Part shown: in pieces, positions 34,491 to 44,167 of the stretch | How the letters are laid out: every line of letters begins with the position of its first letter | How positions within the stretch are numbered: position 1 is the first letter of the stretch | Assembly: GCA_016713735.1 (NCBI GenBank) | Contig: JADJOP010000032.1 | Location: forward strand, 372,001-436,000 | Length of the DNA stretch: 64,000 nt | Direction of reading: 5' to 3' | Source of the DNA: Bryobacterales bacterium | GTDB taxonomy: Bacteria > Acidobacteriota > Terriglobia > Bryobacterales > Bryobacteraceae | Position numbers and translations under genes: made by a program | Notes under the pieces: model-generated | What the model saw: the letters and a program-made list of their open reading frames with translations, nothing else | The model's database searches: none | What the model was told of the DNA's origin: nothing

Positions 34491-36223
34491 GTGAACAGAT
34501 TTCTGGCGGGCAGACGCCCCAGCCATCTCTGGGAGGGCCTAAGAAGGAACTCTCGATGGAGCACCGCCTCCTGCTGGCCTTCGGTTTGATGGGTGTGGTC
34601 CTGCTGGTTTCCCAGTACATCCTTCCCCAGCCCGAAGAGCCCCCCAAGAAGGCTCCCACCAAAGCCACCGCCCCAGCGCAAACCGCCCAGAAACCCCCTG
34701 AGGCCAAACCCGCCGCGCAGGCCGCCGCAGCCAAGCCCCCAGCCGGCGGTACGGCCAGCGTTACGGCTGAACGCGAGCAGGAGTATGTGATCGAGACCGA
34801 GCTCTACAAGGTCACCTTCACCAACCGCGGCGCCCTGGTGAAAAGCTGGCTCCTCAAAAAGTACAAGGACAGCCGCGGCAAACCCCTCGAAGTGGTCAAC
34901 TCACGCGCCATCGGGAAGGTCAACCCGCCTTTTGCCATTCGCTACCGCGACGGCCAGGGCGCCCATGAACTGAACAAGTCCCTCTTCGCCGCCCGCCCCT
35001 CGCCCGACAAGCTCGGCATTGAATTCGAATACTCCCAGGGTGCCACCTTCGCCAAGAAGACCTTCCGCTTCTCCAGCACCAGCTACCTGTCGCGCATCAC
35101 CAGCGAGCTGCGCGAAGGCAACGCCCCCAAGCAGCACCTCCTCAGTTGGCGCGGCGGCTTTGGCGACGAAACCGTCATCGGCGCCGCCGCCTCGCAGCAC
35201 GCCGTTTATTTCGACCGCGACAAACAGGAACTGGTCAGCAAACCCGGCGGTGATGTCACCGGCGGCGTCATGATCCAGCGCGGCAACTACGCCTTCGCCG
35301 GCATCCAGGACACCTACTTCGCCGCCGCCGCCCTGCCCTCCGAAAGCGGCCAGTTTGAGGTCCACTTCGTCAACGACCGGCTCCCCAACGCCATCGACCA
35401 GAAGGAAGACCTCTTCGCCGGCGTCGCCATGGGCGGCGAAGCCAATAACCAGTTCCAGCTCTTCCTCGGTCCCAAGGATGTCGACCTGATGCGCACCATC
35501 TCGCCCCGTCTTGACCAATTGGTCGACTGGGGCTGGTTCGGCGTCATCGCCAAGCCGCTCTTCCTGGCCCTGAATTGGATGAACGACCGCTACGTGCACA
35601 ACTACGGCTGGGCCATCGTCATCCTCACCATCATCATCAACTTCGTCATGCTGCCGTTGAAGTTCACTTCGCTCAAGTCGATGCGCCAGATGAGCGTCAT
35701 CCAGCCCGAAGTGAAGAAGATCAACGAGAAGTACGCCGGCATGAGCATGCGCGACCCGCGCAAGCAGAAGCAGAACGAAGAGGTGATGGAGCTCTACAAA
35801 AAGCATGGCGTCAACCCGGCCTCCGGCTGCGTTCCCATGCTCCTCCAGATCCCCTTCTTCATCGCCTTCTACAAAGTGCTCAGCATCGCCATCGAAATGC
35901 GCGGCGCGCAGTGGCTCTGGGTGAACGACCTCTCCCGGCCCGAGGACATCGCCATCCGCGTCCTCCCCGTCATGATGATCGCCTCGCAGTTCTTCCTCCA
36001 GAAGATGACACCCAACACCTCCGGCGACCCCTCGCAGCAGAAGATCATGATGCTCATGCCGCTGTTCCTGGGCTTCATGTTCTACGGGCAGTCCAGCGGC
36101 CTGGTGTTATACTGGTTGACCGGCAACTTGGTTGGCATACTGCAGCAGTGGTTCTTCAACCGGATGGCCCCTGCTCCCGCGGCAACCCCCGTTCCGGCCG
36201 CCAAGCGGAACCCGAAGAAGTAA
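34487..36223 (+). CDS. yidC: membrane protein insertase YidC
   Basis: 578 residues from ATG 34487. One N-terminal helix (LLLAFGLMGVVLLVSQY), a Pro/Ala-rich linker, a large periplasmic domain (residues about 95-350), then the conserved OXA1-type core with five helices, including the hydrophilic-groove region GWAIVILTIIINFVMLPLK and SGCVPMLLQIPFFIAFYKVL. It inserts proteins in the inner membrane alone or with SecYEG. A second start (SMEHRLLL, residue 24) is possible. Sits between yidD and khpB as expected. Confidence 0.96.
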   Translation: MSEQISGGQTPQPSLGGPKKELSMEHRLLLAFGLMGVVLLVSQYILPQPEEPPKKAPTKATAPAQTAQKPPEAKPAAQAAAAKPPAGGTASVTAEREQEYVIETELYKVTFTNRGALVKSWLLKKYKDSRGKPLEVVNSRAIGKVNPPFAIRYRDGQGAHELNKSLFAARPSPDKLGIEFEYSQGATFAKKTFRFSSTSYLSRITSELREGNAPKQHLLSWRGGFGDETVIGAAASQHAVYFDRDKQELVSKPGGDVTGGVMIQRGNYAFAGIQDTYFAAAALPSESGQFEVHFVNDRLPNAIDQKEDLFAGVAMGGEANNQFQLFLGPKDVDLMRTISPRLDQLVDWGWFGVIAKPLFLALNWMNDRYVHNYGWAIVILTIIINFVMLPLKFTSLKSMRQMSVIQPEVKKINEKYAGMSMRDPRKQKQNEEVMELYKKHGVNPASGCVPMLLQIPFFIAFYKVLSIAIEMRGAQWLWVNDLSRPEDIAIRVLPVMMIASQFFLQKMTPNTSGDPSQQKIMMLMPLFLGFMFYGQSSGLVLYWLTGNLVGILQQWFFNRMAPAPAATPVPAAKRNPKK

Positions 36224-36256
36224 GGCCCCGCCCGCGGGAATTCATTCAGACGGGAT

Positions 36257-36973
36257 GTGAGTGTGAGCGACCGCAAATACACCCTCGGCGAGCATGGCCC
36301 CAAGATTGAAGAGTTCCTGAACAAGCTCTTCGACATCGTGGATTGGGATTTGGACTTCGACTTGGAGGAAGGCAACGACCCCCACCCGGAGATCGAAAAT
36401 CCCGATATTGTGGTGAAGTTCTCCGGCGGCGACCTTGAGCTGCTGCAGGAGAACCGCGCCGAAGCGCTGCTGGCGCTCGAGCACCTCACCATCGAGGCGC
36501 TGAAAATTCCCCACGACGATCACAGCCGCATCCGCTTCGACATCGGCGACATGCGCCTCATGCGCATCGAGGAACTGCGGGCCAATGCCCTCTTTGCCGC
36601 CGAACAGGTGCGCCAGGCGCATCGCCCCTTCCGCTTTAATACCATGTCCAGCCGCGAACGCCGGCTCATCCACCTCGTGCTGCGCGATCAAGCCGACATC
36701 CGCAGCGAGAGCGAAGGCATGGAACCCCGCCGCAACGTCGTCATCTACCCGGCCGACATGCCGTCGTCCCCGCGCCCCTCCGCTCCCCCGCCCCCGCGCG
36801 GGCGCAGCGGCCCTGGCGGCGGCGGACGCGGCGGCGACCGTGGTCCCGGCGGCGGCCGTGGCGGCCCCGGCGGCGGACGCGGTGGTCCCGGTGGCGACCG
36901 GCGCGGTGGCCCCGGCGGCGGACGCGGCGGCGACCGCCGTGGTCCGCGCCCTGACCGCGGACCGCGCCCCTAA
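36257..36973 (+). CDS. khpB: RNA-binding protein KhpB/Jag with an RGG-rich tail
   Basis: 238 residues from GTG 36257 (GTG 36263 also possible). After a KH-like domain (residues 1-75) comes the R3H domain (FNTMSSRERRLIHLVLRDQ, about 128-150). The last 60 or so residues are Gly/Arg/Pro-rich with repeated RGG and GGR units, a tail not typical of Jag proteins and reminiscent of RGG-box RNA-binding regions. KhpB binds RNA and, in other bacteria, affects cell elongation. Next to yidC and mnmE as usual. The N-terminal Jag_N domain found in Firmicutes is absent. Confidence 0.88.
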   Translation: MSVSDRKYTLGEHGPKIEEFLNKLFDIVDWDLDFDLEEGNDPHPEIENPDIVVKFSGGDLELLQENRAEALLALEHLTIEALKIPHDDHSRIRFDIGDMRLMRIEELRANALFAAEQVRQAHRPFRFNTMSSRERRLIHLVLRDQADIRSESEGMEPRRNVVIYPADMPSSPRPSAPPPPRGRSGPGGGGRGGDRGPGGGRGGPGGGRGGPGGDRRGGPGGGRGGDRRGPRPDRGPRP

Positions 36974-36988
36974 GCCCCACCCTTCTCC

Positions 36989-38341
36989 GTGCATCTCGGC
37001 GACACCATAGTTGCCATCTCCACCCCGCCCGGCCGAGGCGGCTTGGGTGTTGTGCGCATCAGCGGCGCCCACGCCCGCGACATCGCCTCTTCCATTCTCC
37101 GCCTCCCCGCCGGCGCTTCCCTGCTCCCCTGGCGCGCCCAGCTCGCCCACCTCCTCGCCGCCGACGGCTCCGCGATCGACCAGGTCGTCGTCACCTGCTT
37201 CGCCGCCCCCCGCAGCTTCACCGCCGAGGATGTCGTCGAACTCTCCTGCCACGGCTCGCCCGTCATCCTGCGCCACGCCGTGGAGCGCGCCGCCGCCGCC
37301 GGTGCCCGTCTCGCCGAGCCCGGCGAATTCACCTTCCGCGCCTTCCTCAACGGCCGCATCGACCTCCCCCAAGCCGAGGCCATCCACGACCTCATCGAAT
37401 CCACCACCCTCTACCAGGCCCGCGTCGCCGCCCGCCAGAGCGAAGGTTCGCTGGCCCGCCTCCTCCATCCCCTCAAAGCGCAGTTCGTCGACCTCATCGC
37501 CCTGCTCGAAGCCGGCATCGATTTCGCCGAAGACGACGTGCCCGTGGCCACAGCCGCGCAGATCGCCGCCCGCATCGCCCCGCTGGAGACCGAGCTCGAC
37601 CGCCTCGTCCGCAGCTACTCCTGGGGCAAGGTGGTCACCTCCGGCATCACCCTCGCCATCGCCGGCCGCCCCAACGTCGGCAAAAGCAGCCTCTTCAACC
37701 GCCTCCTTGAGCAGGACCGCGCCATCGTCACCGACATCGCCGGCACCACCCGCGACACCGTCAGCGAAACGGCCTCCCTCGATGGCATCCCCATCCGCCT
37801 CGTCGACACCGCCGGCATCCGCGAAGGCCACGACCTCGTCGAACGCCTCGGCATCGAGCGCAGCCTGCAAGCCATGGCCGACGCCGACCTCACCCTCGTC
37901 GTCTGGGATATCTCAGAACCCCTCTCGCCCGACGACGAACAAATCCTCGATCGCGCCCGCACCCAGGGCCGCTACCTCCTCCTCGGCAACAAGTGCGACC
38001 TCGCCCCCGCCTTCCCGCCGCCCGCCGAGCTGTTGCCCGTCTCCGCCGTCACCGGCTCAGGCTTCGATCTTCTCCGCCAGCGCATCGTCGACGCCGCTTC
38101 CCCCGGCGGCAGGCTCGAACTGGAGTCCGGCTTCATCACCAGCCTGCGCCAGGAGAGGCTGCTCCGCCAGTCCCTCGAAGCCCTCCGCAAAGGCCTCGCC
38201 TCTCTCGCCGACGGCGTGCCCCACGAGATGCTCCTGCTCGACTTCTACGCCGCCCTCGAAGCCCTCGACGCGATCACCGGCAAAACCACTGCCGATGACA
38301 TCCTGACCCGCATCTTCTCCACCTTCTGCATCGGGAAATGA
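36989..38341 (+). CDS. mnmE: tRNA modification GTPase MnmE
   Basis: 450 residues from GTG 36989. The N-terminal formyl-THF-binding domain (DTIVAISTPPGRGGLGVVR) is followed by a helical domain, the inserted GTPase domain with G1 GRPNVGKSS (about residue 226), DTAGI switch and NKCD, and the C-terminal CIGK that is essential for tRNA modification. With MnmG it makes the 5-carboxymethylaminomethyl group on wobble uridines. Codon use is extremely GC3-biased, which explains the long open frames on the other strands here. Confidence 0.97.
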   Translation: MHLGDTIVAISTPPGRGGLGVVRISGAHARDIASSILRLPAGASLLPWRAQLAHLLAADGSAIDQVVVTCFAAPRSFTAEDVVELSCHGSPVILRHAVERAAAAGARLAEPGEFTFRAFLNGRIDLPQAEAIHDLIESTTLYQARVAARQSEGSLARLLHPLKAQFVDLIALLEAGIDFAEDDVPVATAAQIAARIAPLETELDRLVRSYSWGKVVTSGITLAIAGRPNVGKSSLFNRLLEQDRAIVTDIAGTTRDTVSETASLDGIPIRLVDTAGIREGHDLVERLGIERSLQAMADADLTLVVWDISEPLSPDDEQILDRARTQGRYLLLGNKCDLAPAFPPPAELLPVSAVTGSGFDLLRQRIVDAASPGGRLELESGFITSLRQERLLRQSLEALRKGLASLADGVPHEMLLLDFYAALEALDAITGKTTADDILTRIFSTFCIGK

Positions 38342-38343
38342 AC

Positions 38344-38384
38344 CCCCCGGCGTGCGAGCAATCGCCTCCGGGGGCTACTCTTTT
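38344..38384 (+). terminator. terminator after mnmE
   Basis: CCCCCGG (38344-38350) pairs with CCGGGGG (38368-38374); inside, GCGA and TCGC close a GCAA tetraloop (38354-38365), a GNRA type. CTACTCTTTT follows. It separates the core block from gmd. Confidence 0.6.
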
Positions 38385-38423
38385 ATGAGGGGTACTGGGC
38401 TCTGCCCCACCCCGACCCTAACC

Positions 38424-39446
38424 ATGCCCAAGGCCCTCATCACCGGAGTCACCGGCCAGGACGGTTCCTACCTCGCCGAATTGCTGCTGCAGAAAGGCTA
38501 CGAGGTCCACGGCATCAAGCGCCGGGCTTCGAGCTTCAACACTGGCCGCGTCGACGGCATCTACGCCGACCTGCACGAGGAGACCAACCGCTTCTTCCTG
38601 CACTTTGCAGACCTCGCCGATTCCTCCAGCCTCTCGCGGCTGCTCTACGACATCCGCCCCGACGAGGTCTACAACCTCGCCGCCCAAAGCCACGTCCGCG
38701 TCAGCTTCGACATCCCCGAATACACCTCCGACATCACCGCCACCGGCGCCTTGCGGCTGCTCGAAAGCATCCGCCAAACCGGCATCCGCACACGCTTCTA
38801 CCAGGCCAGCTCAAGCGAGATGTACGGCTCCACGCCGCCGCCGCAAAACGAAACCACCGTCTTCCACCCCCGCAGTCCCTACGCCTGCGCCAAGTTGTTC
38901 GGCCACTCCATCACGGTCAATTACCGCGAAAGCTATGGCATGTTCGCCGTCAGCGGCATCCTGTTCAATCACGAGTCCCCGCGCCGCGGCGAGACCTTCG
39001 TCACGCGCAAAATCGCCCGCGCCGTCGCCCACATCAAGTACGGCCTGCAGAACAAGCTCTACATGGGCAACCTCGACGCCAAGCGTGACTGGGGCTATGC
39101 GCCGGAATACGTCGAGGCCATGTGGCGCATGCTGCAACAGGACTCCCCCTGCGACTACGTCATCGGCACCGGCGAGATGCACAGCGTGCGCGAGTTCCTC
39201 GATCTCGCCTTCGCCCACGTCGGCCTCGATGCGAACCGCCACGTCGAGATCGACCCCCGCTACCTGCGGCCGGCCGAAGTCGACGCCCTCCAGGCCGATC
39301 CCGCAAAGGCGTACACCCAGCTCGGCTGGCGCCACCACACCTCGTTCGCTGACCTCGTCCGCATCATGGTCGATGCCGAGCTCGACGCACTCAAGCGCCG
39401 CCGCCTGGGCATTCTCGAAACCGTCGACGAGCGGAAGGAAAGCTAA
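38424..39446 (+). CDS. gmd: GDP-mannose 4,6-dehydratase
   Basis: 340 residues from ATG 38424. NADP-binding motif GVTGQDGSYLAE, the HFADLADSSSL and YNLAAQSHV segments, the active-site SSSEMYG, and YACAK with the catalytic Tyr and Lys. It converts GDP-D-mannose to GDP-4-keto-6-deoxymannose, the first step to GDP-L-fucose and GDP-rhamnose. fcl follows after seven bases, so the product is most likely GDP-L-fucose. No glycosyltransferase cluster surrounds the pair. Confidence 0.95.
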   Translation: MPKALITGVTGQDGSYLAELLLQKGYEVHGIKRRASSFNTGRVDGIYADLHEETNRFFLHFADLADSSSLSRLLYDIRPDEVYNLAAQSHVRVSFDIPEYTSDITATGALRLLESIRQTGIRTRFYQASSSEMYGSTPPPQNETTVFHPRSPYACAKLFGHSITVNYRESYGMFAVSGILFNHESPRRGETFVTRKIARAVAHIKYGLQNKLYMGNLDAKRDWGYAPEYVEAMWRMLQQDSPCDYVIGTGEMHSVREFLDLAFAHVGLDANRHVEIDPRYLRPAEVDALQADPAKAYTQLGWRHHTSFADLVRIMVDAELDALKRRRLGILETVDERKES

Positions 39447-39453
39447 ACCAACC

Positions 39454-40395
39454 ATGCTCGACCTCACCAGCAAGCGCATTTGCGTCACCGGCGGCGGCGG
39501 CTTCCTCGGCTCCTTCGTTGTCGAACGCCTGCAAGCCCGCGGTTGCCGCGACATCTTCGTCCCCCGCCGCCGCGACTACGACCTCACCACCTCCGACGGT
39601 GTCGCCCGCCTCATCGCCGCCGCCCGCCCCGAGGTGCTCTTCCACCTCGCCGCTGTCGTCGGAGGCATCGGCGCCAACAAAGACAACCCCGGCCTCTTCT
39701 TCTACGAGAACGCCATCATGGGCATCCAGCTCATTGAAGCCGCCCGCCGCGCCGGTGTTGAAAAAACCATCGTCGCCGGCACCATCTGCTCCTACCCCAA
39801 GTTCGCCCCCGTCCCCTTCCGCGAAGAGGACCTCTGGAACGGCTACCCCGAAGAGACCAACGCCCCCTACGGCATCGCCAAGAAAGCCATGCTCGTCCAA
39901 TGCCAGAGCTACCGCGAGCAGTACGGCATGGATGCCATCTTCCTCATGCCGGTCAATCTCTACGGCCCGCGCGACAACTTTGACCTGCACACCTCGCACG
40001 TCATTCCCGCCCTCATCCGCAAATGCCTGGAGGCGCAGTCTGCCGGCCAGCCCGAAATCCGCGTCTGGGGCGACGGTTCGCCCACCCGCGAGTTCCTTTA
40101 CGTCGAAGACGCCGCCGAAGGCCTCATCACCGGCGCCGAGCGCTACTCCGGTGCGGAGCCTATTAACCTCGGCAGCGGTTCGGAAATCTCCATCCGCGAT
40201 CTCGTCGAGCTCATCGCCCGCCTCTGCGGCTTCACCGGCGGCATCGTGTGGGAAACCGATAAGCCCAACGGCCAGCCCCGCCGCCGCCTCGACGTCTCCC
40301 GCGCCGAACGCCTCATGGGCTGGCGCGCCGCCACCGGCTTCGAACCGGGACTGCGCCAAACCATCGAATGGTATCGCCGCCACGCCGCTCTTTAA
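39454..40395 (+). CDS. fcl: GDP-L-fucose synthase
   Basis: 313 residues from ATG 39454. It has the Rossmann motif GGGGFLGSFV, LAAVVGGIGANKDNP, the GTICSYPK active-site cysteine region, and YGIAKKAM with the catalytic Tyr/Lys. It epimerises and reduces the Gmd product to GDP-L-fucose with NADPH. Forms a two-gene operon with gmd. The fucose would serve surface polysaccharide or glycoprotein synthesis. Confidence 0.95.
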   Translation: MLDLTSKRICVTGGGGFLGSFVVERLQARGCRDIFVPRRRDYDLTTSDGVARLIAAARPEVLFHLAAVVGGIGANKDNPGLFFYENAIMGIQLIEAARRAGVEKTIVAGTICSYPKFAPVPFREEDLWNGYPEETNAPYGIAKKAMLVQCQSYREQYGMDAIFLMPVNLYGPRDNFDLHTSHVIPALIRKCLEAQSAGQPEIRVWGDGSPTREFLYVEDAAEGLITGAERYSGAEPINLGSGSEISIRDLVELIARLCGFTGGIVWETDKPNGQPRRRLDVSRAERLMGWRAATGFEPGLRQTIEWYRRHAAL

Positions 40396-40553
40396 GACCC
40401 CCCGCTCCCCAATCAATTGCCCTGAATACACATTCAGCGGCTCCAGTCCCCCATTCGCCGGATTTCACTCCCATTGTGCCTTCCGCGCCCCCTATGCTAA
40501 AAATGGAGTTTCCGCCCGCACCTGGGACCCCGCCGGGCGAAAGGAGTGATTTC

Positions 40554-40814
40554 ATGGCCTACGTGATTGCTGAGCCTTGCATCGGCACCAAAGATACGGC
40601 GTGCGTCGACGCTTGTCCGGTGGATTGCATCCACCCCAAGAAGGACGATCCGAAGCACGAAGCCGAGGAGCTGCTCTACATCGACCCCGTCGAATGTATC
40701 GATTGCGGCGCCTGCGTGCCGGTGTGCCCCGTGTCTGCGATCTTTGCGCTCGACGACCTTCCGGAAAAGTGGAACGAGTTCACTCAGCGCAACGCGGCGT
40801 ATTTTGGACGCTAA
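40554..40814 (+). CDS. seven-iron ferredoxin
   Basis: 86 residues from ATG 40554 with AAAGGAGTGA upstream. The cysteines follow the 3Fe-4S/4Fe-4S pattern: C9-x7-C17-x3-C21 plus C25 near the N-terminus, then CxxCxxCxxxC (CIDCGACVPVC). Such FdxA-type ferredoxins carry electrons at low potential in the cytoplasm. Monocistronic, convergent with dinG. The sequence shows no partner enzyme. Confidence 0.92.
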   Translation: MAYVIAEPCIGTKDTACVDACPVDCIHPKKDDPKHEAEELLYIDPVECIDCGACVPVCPVSAIFALDDLPEKWNEFTQRNAAYFGR

Positions 40815-40826
40815 CACGCAGGCGAC

Positions 40827-42749
40827 CTAACGGGCGAGGAACTCCTCCACCTCGCTCAGCTCCAGCGTGAAGGAATACTCGGGCAGGCTGTCAAAAAACA
40901 CCTGCCCGTATTTTTGTTTGGTGATGCGGTTATCGAGAATCGCCAGCACCCCCCGGTCCTGCCGCGAACGCACCAGCCGCCCGAACCCCTGCTTCAACGT
41001 CAGCGCCGCCTCCGGCACCTGGTAGTCGAAAAACGGATTCCCCCCCGCCTCCCGCACCGCCCGCACGCGCGCCTCCACCACCGGATCGCTCGGCACCGCA
41101 AACGGCAGCCGGTCCACAATCACGCAGCGCAACTGGTCGCCCGGCACGTCCACACCCTGCCAGAAGCTCGACGTGGCAAACAGCACACAATGCGGCGTGC
41201 GCTTGAACTCCTCCAGCAGCGCGTTGTTCGGCGCCGTCCCCTGCATCAGCGTCGGGTAATCGATCTTGTCCCAGATGCGGTCCTGGAACTGCTTCATCTG
41301 CGCATAGCTGGTGAACAGCAGAAACGCGTGCCCCTGCGTCAGATGCAGCAGCCGGATCACCTCTTTGCACGCCGCATCGGCAAATCCCGCCTCGCGCGGG
41401 TCGGGCAGATGTTGCGGCACATAGAGAATCGCCTGGTTCGGATAGTCGAAATGACCCGGCACCACCAGCGTCCGCGCATGTTGCACACCCAGCCGCTGCT
41501 CGACAAACTCAAACTCGCCCGCCACGGCCAGCGTCGCCGAGGTCAGCACCACCGTCGACACCTTCTCAAACAGCCGCTCATGCAGCAGCGCACTCACATC
41601 GATCGGCGTCATCTCCAGCGACACACTGCGCGTCCGCCGCTCCATCCAATAGACGTACTTCGCGTCGCGATCCTCCATCCACGCTCGCAATTTTCCCTGC
41701 GTGTCCTTGGCCCGCCGCGTGAGCGGAATCATCTCCTCCGGCGCCCCCTGAACCAGTTGCAGGTCCGTGTGCAACAGCTCCAGCACGCCCAGCAGCTCGC
41801 GGTAGAGCTTCTCCCCGCCCGATTGCAGATACTCCTTCGGATCTGGAAATCCCGAACGCCCGTCCCGGTCAGGAAACGCCGCAAAGAAACGGTCCGAGCA
41901 ATCGGCCAGCGTCATCAACACTCGCTCCAGTTCGGCTGACGACAGGCTCTTCCGCCGGATCATCTGCAGCACATCGCGCCGCAGCTCCTCAATCTGGTAG
42001 CTGCTCACGCTCTGCCCGAAATACTGCCCGGCCACCGACTCCATCTCGTGCGCCTCATCGAAGATCACCGCCTGGTACTCCGGGATCACCCCGCCAAACT
42101 CCTCTTCCTTCACCGCCAAATCGGCGAAGAACAGGTGGTGGTTCACAATGATGATGTCGCTCTCATGCGCCCGCTGCTGCATCAGCGTCAGAAAGCAGCG
42201 TTCAAACTGCCCGCACTTCTGCCCGCTGCACAACTCGCGCCGCGCGTCCACCTTCGGCCAGGCCCCGCTATTGGCCGGCAGCGTTTTGATTTCGCTGCGG
42301 TCGCCGATCTCGGTCGTCTTCTCCCACTCGCGGATGATCTGGAAATCGGCCACCTCTTCCAGCCCCGCCAGGATGGGCTCCTTCTCGGCGTCGTAGATCT
42401 TCTGCCGGCAGGCGTAGTTGTTCCGCCCCTTCATGTAGCAGATGCGCAGCCGCCCCTGGAACATCTCCTGCAAGAAGGGCACATCCTTGAAGAACAACTG
42501 CTCCTGCAGGTTCTTCGTCCCCGTCGAAACCACAATGCGCTTGCCCGACAGAATCGCCGGAATGAGGTAGGCCAGCGTCTTGCCCGTGCCCGTACCGGCT
42601 TCCACAATGGCGTGCCGCCCGTCGGCGAGCGCCTTCTCCACCGCCTCGGCCATCTGCAACTGGCCGGGCCGGAACTCGAATTGGGGATGCCACTCCGAAA
42701 GCAGACCGCCCTTTTGGAAAAAGCGGCGCACCGGTACGTTTGTCGTCAA
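40827..42749 (-). CDS. DinG/XPD-type ATP-dependent DNA helicase
   Basis: About 640 residues. Walker A is EAGTGTGKT (about residue 50), the DEAH box is FDEAHEM (about 230), and four cysteines between them (YACRQ, LCSGQKCGQFERC) can hold an iron-sulfur cluster as in DinG/XPD. Later motifs include SATLAV, SFWQGVDVPGDQL and QGFGRLVRSRQDRG. These helicases unwind forked DNA or R-loops in repair. The TTG at 42749 overlaps the MATE stop (TTGA) and has a GGTAAGAG stretch before it; GTG 42731 is the alternative. The longer frame to 43589 is the shadow of the MATE gene. Confidence 0.9.
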   Translation of the reverse strand: MTTNVPVRRFFQKGGLLSEWHPQFEFRPGQLQMAEAVEKALADGRHAIVEAGTGTGKTLAYLIPAILSGKRIVVSTGTKNLQEQLFFKDVPFLQEMFQGRLRICYMKGRNNYACRQKIYDAEKEPILAGLEEVADFQIIREWEKTTEIGDRSEIKTLPANSGAWPKVDARRELCSGQKCGQFERCFLTLMQQRAHESDIIIVNHHLFFADLAVKEEEFGGVIPEYQAVIFDEAHEMESVAGQYFGQSVSSYQIEELRRDVLQMIRRKSLSSAELERVLMTLADCSDRFFAAFPDRDGRSGFPDPKEYLQSGGEKLYRELLGVLELLHTDLQLVQGAPEEMIPLTRRAKDTQGKLRAWMEDRDAKYVYWMERRTRSVSLEMTPIDVSALLHERLFEKVSTVVLTSATLAVAGEFEFVEQRLGVQHARTLVVPGHFDYPNQAILYVPQHLPDPREAGFADAACKEVIRLLHLTQGHAFLLFTSYAQMKQFQDRIWDKIDYPTLMQGTAPNNALLEEFKRTPHCVLFATSSFWQGVDVPGDQLRCVIVDRLPFAVPSDPVVEARVRAVREAGGNPFFDYQVPEAALTLKQGFGRLVRSRQDRGVLAILDNRITKQKYGQVFFDSLPEYSFTLELSEVEEFLAR

Positions 42750-44167
42750 ACTCTTACCATTTTCCACTTCCCACGGCGGAAAAGGATAAACCCGGTCACC
42801 GCCATCGTCGAGTGGGCAATGGTGATGGCGTAATAAATGCCCCACGGTCCGAAGCCAAGCACTGTCGAAAGCACGTAGGCCAGCGGAATTTGCCACAGCC
42901 AGAAACAGAAGATGTTCACAATCGTCGGCGTCACCGTGTCGCCCGCGCCGTTGAACGATTGCACCAGCACCATCCCCCAACCGAAGAACAGGTAGCCAAA
43001 CGCAATGATGCGCAAACAGCCGACGCCATACTGCATCACCTCCGGCGCATTCGTGTACAAGCCGATGATCTGCGGAGCGAAGAAGAAGAAGATCAGCCCG
43101 ATGCAACCGAGGAAGCTCATATTGAGCAACCCGGCCAGCATCACGCTGCGCTCGGCGCGGTCCGGCTTCTTCGCCCCCAGGTTTTGGCCCACCAGCGTCG
43201 CCGCCGCGTTCGCCATGCCCCACGCCGGCAGAATCGTCACCACGATCGTGCGCACCGCCAGCATGTAGCCCGCCAGCGCCGCCGTGCCGAACGTCGCCAT
43301 GATGCGCATCAGCGCAATCCAGCTCGCCGACGAGACCAGCACCTGGGCAATGCCTGTCACACTGATCTTCACCAGCTTCAGCATTACGTCCGGCCGGAAG
43401 CGCCACTGGCTGGCATGCACATGCAGCCGCCCGCGCCCCGAGGTCAGCATGTAGAGCTGGAACAACACCCCGCTCGACCGCCCAATCGTTGTCGCAATCG
43501 CCGACCCCTGCACGCCCATCGCCGGTATCGGACCAAACCCGTAAATGAACGTCGGGCACAGCACGATGTTGATCGCATTGGCCAGCCACAGCGACCGCAT
43601 CGCCACCGACGCGTCACCCGCCCCGCGAAACACGGCATTCAGCAGGAACAACAGGAACACGCTGCAAGCCCCGCCCATCAACGTCTGCGTGAATCGCGCC
43701 CCCACCTCCACCACCTTCTCATCGGCCCCCATCCCGCGCAACAGGTGCGGCGCCGCCAACACGCCCGTCACCGCCACCACCGCTGAAATCGACAACCCCA
43801 CGAACACCGCCTGCACCGCCACCACCGCCGCCTCTTCCCAGTTCTTCTCGCCCACCCGCCGCGCCACCATCGCCGTCGTCGACATGCTCAGCCCCACGGC
43901 CACGCCGAACAACAGCGACATCATGCCTTCGGTCAGCGCCACCGCGGCCACCGCTTCCGCACCCAGTTTCGACACGAAGAGCATATCCACGAAGCCGAAC
44001 AGCGACTCCATGAACATCTCCAGCACCATCGGAACGGCCAGCAGAATCACCGCGCGCGGTATGCTGCCCTCCGTGAAGTCACGGCGGGTTCCGGCGAGAG
44101 CCTCTCGGATGAATGCCAGCGTCCCACCCCTCTCGCCGGCGGGCTCTGGCCTAGTGTGTTGTTCCAA
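42746..44167 (-). CDS. MATE-family multidrug/cation antiporter
   Basis: 473 residues with 12 hydrophobic helices arranged as two similar halves (IPRAVILLAVPMVLEMFMES; LWLANAINIVLCPTFIYG). MATE pumps export cationic drugs or metabolites in exchange for Na+ or H+. Its start overlaps the end of the selenoprotein-type gene by 17 bases and its stop overlaps dinG, so it is inside a long minus-strand operon. Substrate unknown. Confidence 0.92.
   Translation of the reverse strand: MEQHTRPEPAGERGGTLAFIREALAGTRRDFTEGSIPRAVILLAVPMVLEMFMESLFGFVDMLFVSKLGAEAVAAVALTEGMMSLLFGVAVGLSMSTTAMVARRVGEKNWEEAAVVAVQAVFVGLSISAVVAVTGVLAAPHLLRGMGADEKVVEVGARFTQTLMGGACSVFLLFLLNAVFRGAGDASVAMRSLWLANAINIVLCPTFIYGFGPIPAMGVQGSAIATTIGRSSGVLFQLYMLTSGRGRLHVHASQWRFRPDVMLKLVKISVTGIAQVLVSSASWIALMRIMATFGTAALAGYMLAVRTIVVTILPAWGMANAAATLVGQNLGAKKPDRAERSVMLAGLLNMSFLGCIGLIFFFFAPQIIGLYTNAPEVMQYGVGCLRIIAFGYLFFGWGMVLVQSFNGAGDTVTPTIVNIFCFWLWQIPLAYVLSTVLGFGPWGIYYAITIAHSTMAVTGFILFRRGKWKMVRV

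Noticed and set aside
36242..37870. 542-codon minus-strand frame opposite khpB and mnmE
   Set aside because: Spans two well-supported genes on the other strand and is Gly/Ala/Asp/Val low complexity.
37011..38306. 431-codon frame inside mnmE
   Set aside because: Composition is Ser/Pro/Ala-rich without motif; the real gene MnmE occupies the same DNA in another frame.
42749..43589. N-terminal extension of the DinG-like frame into the MATE gene
   Set aside because: The extension overlaps the conserved MATE sequence and shows no homology-like motifs; helicase features begin after 42749.
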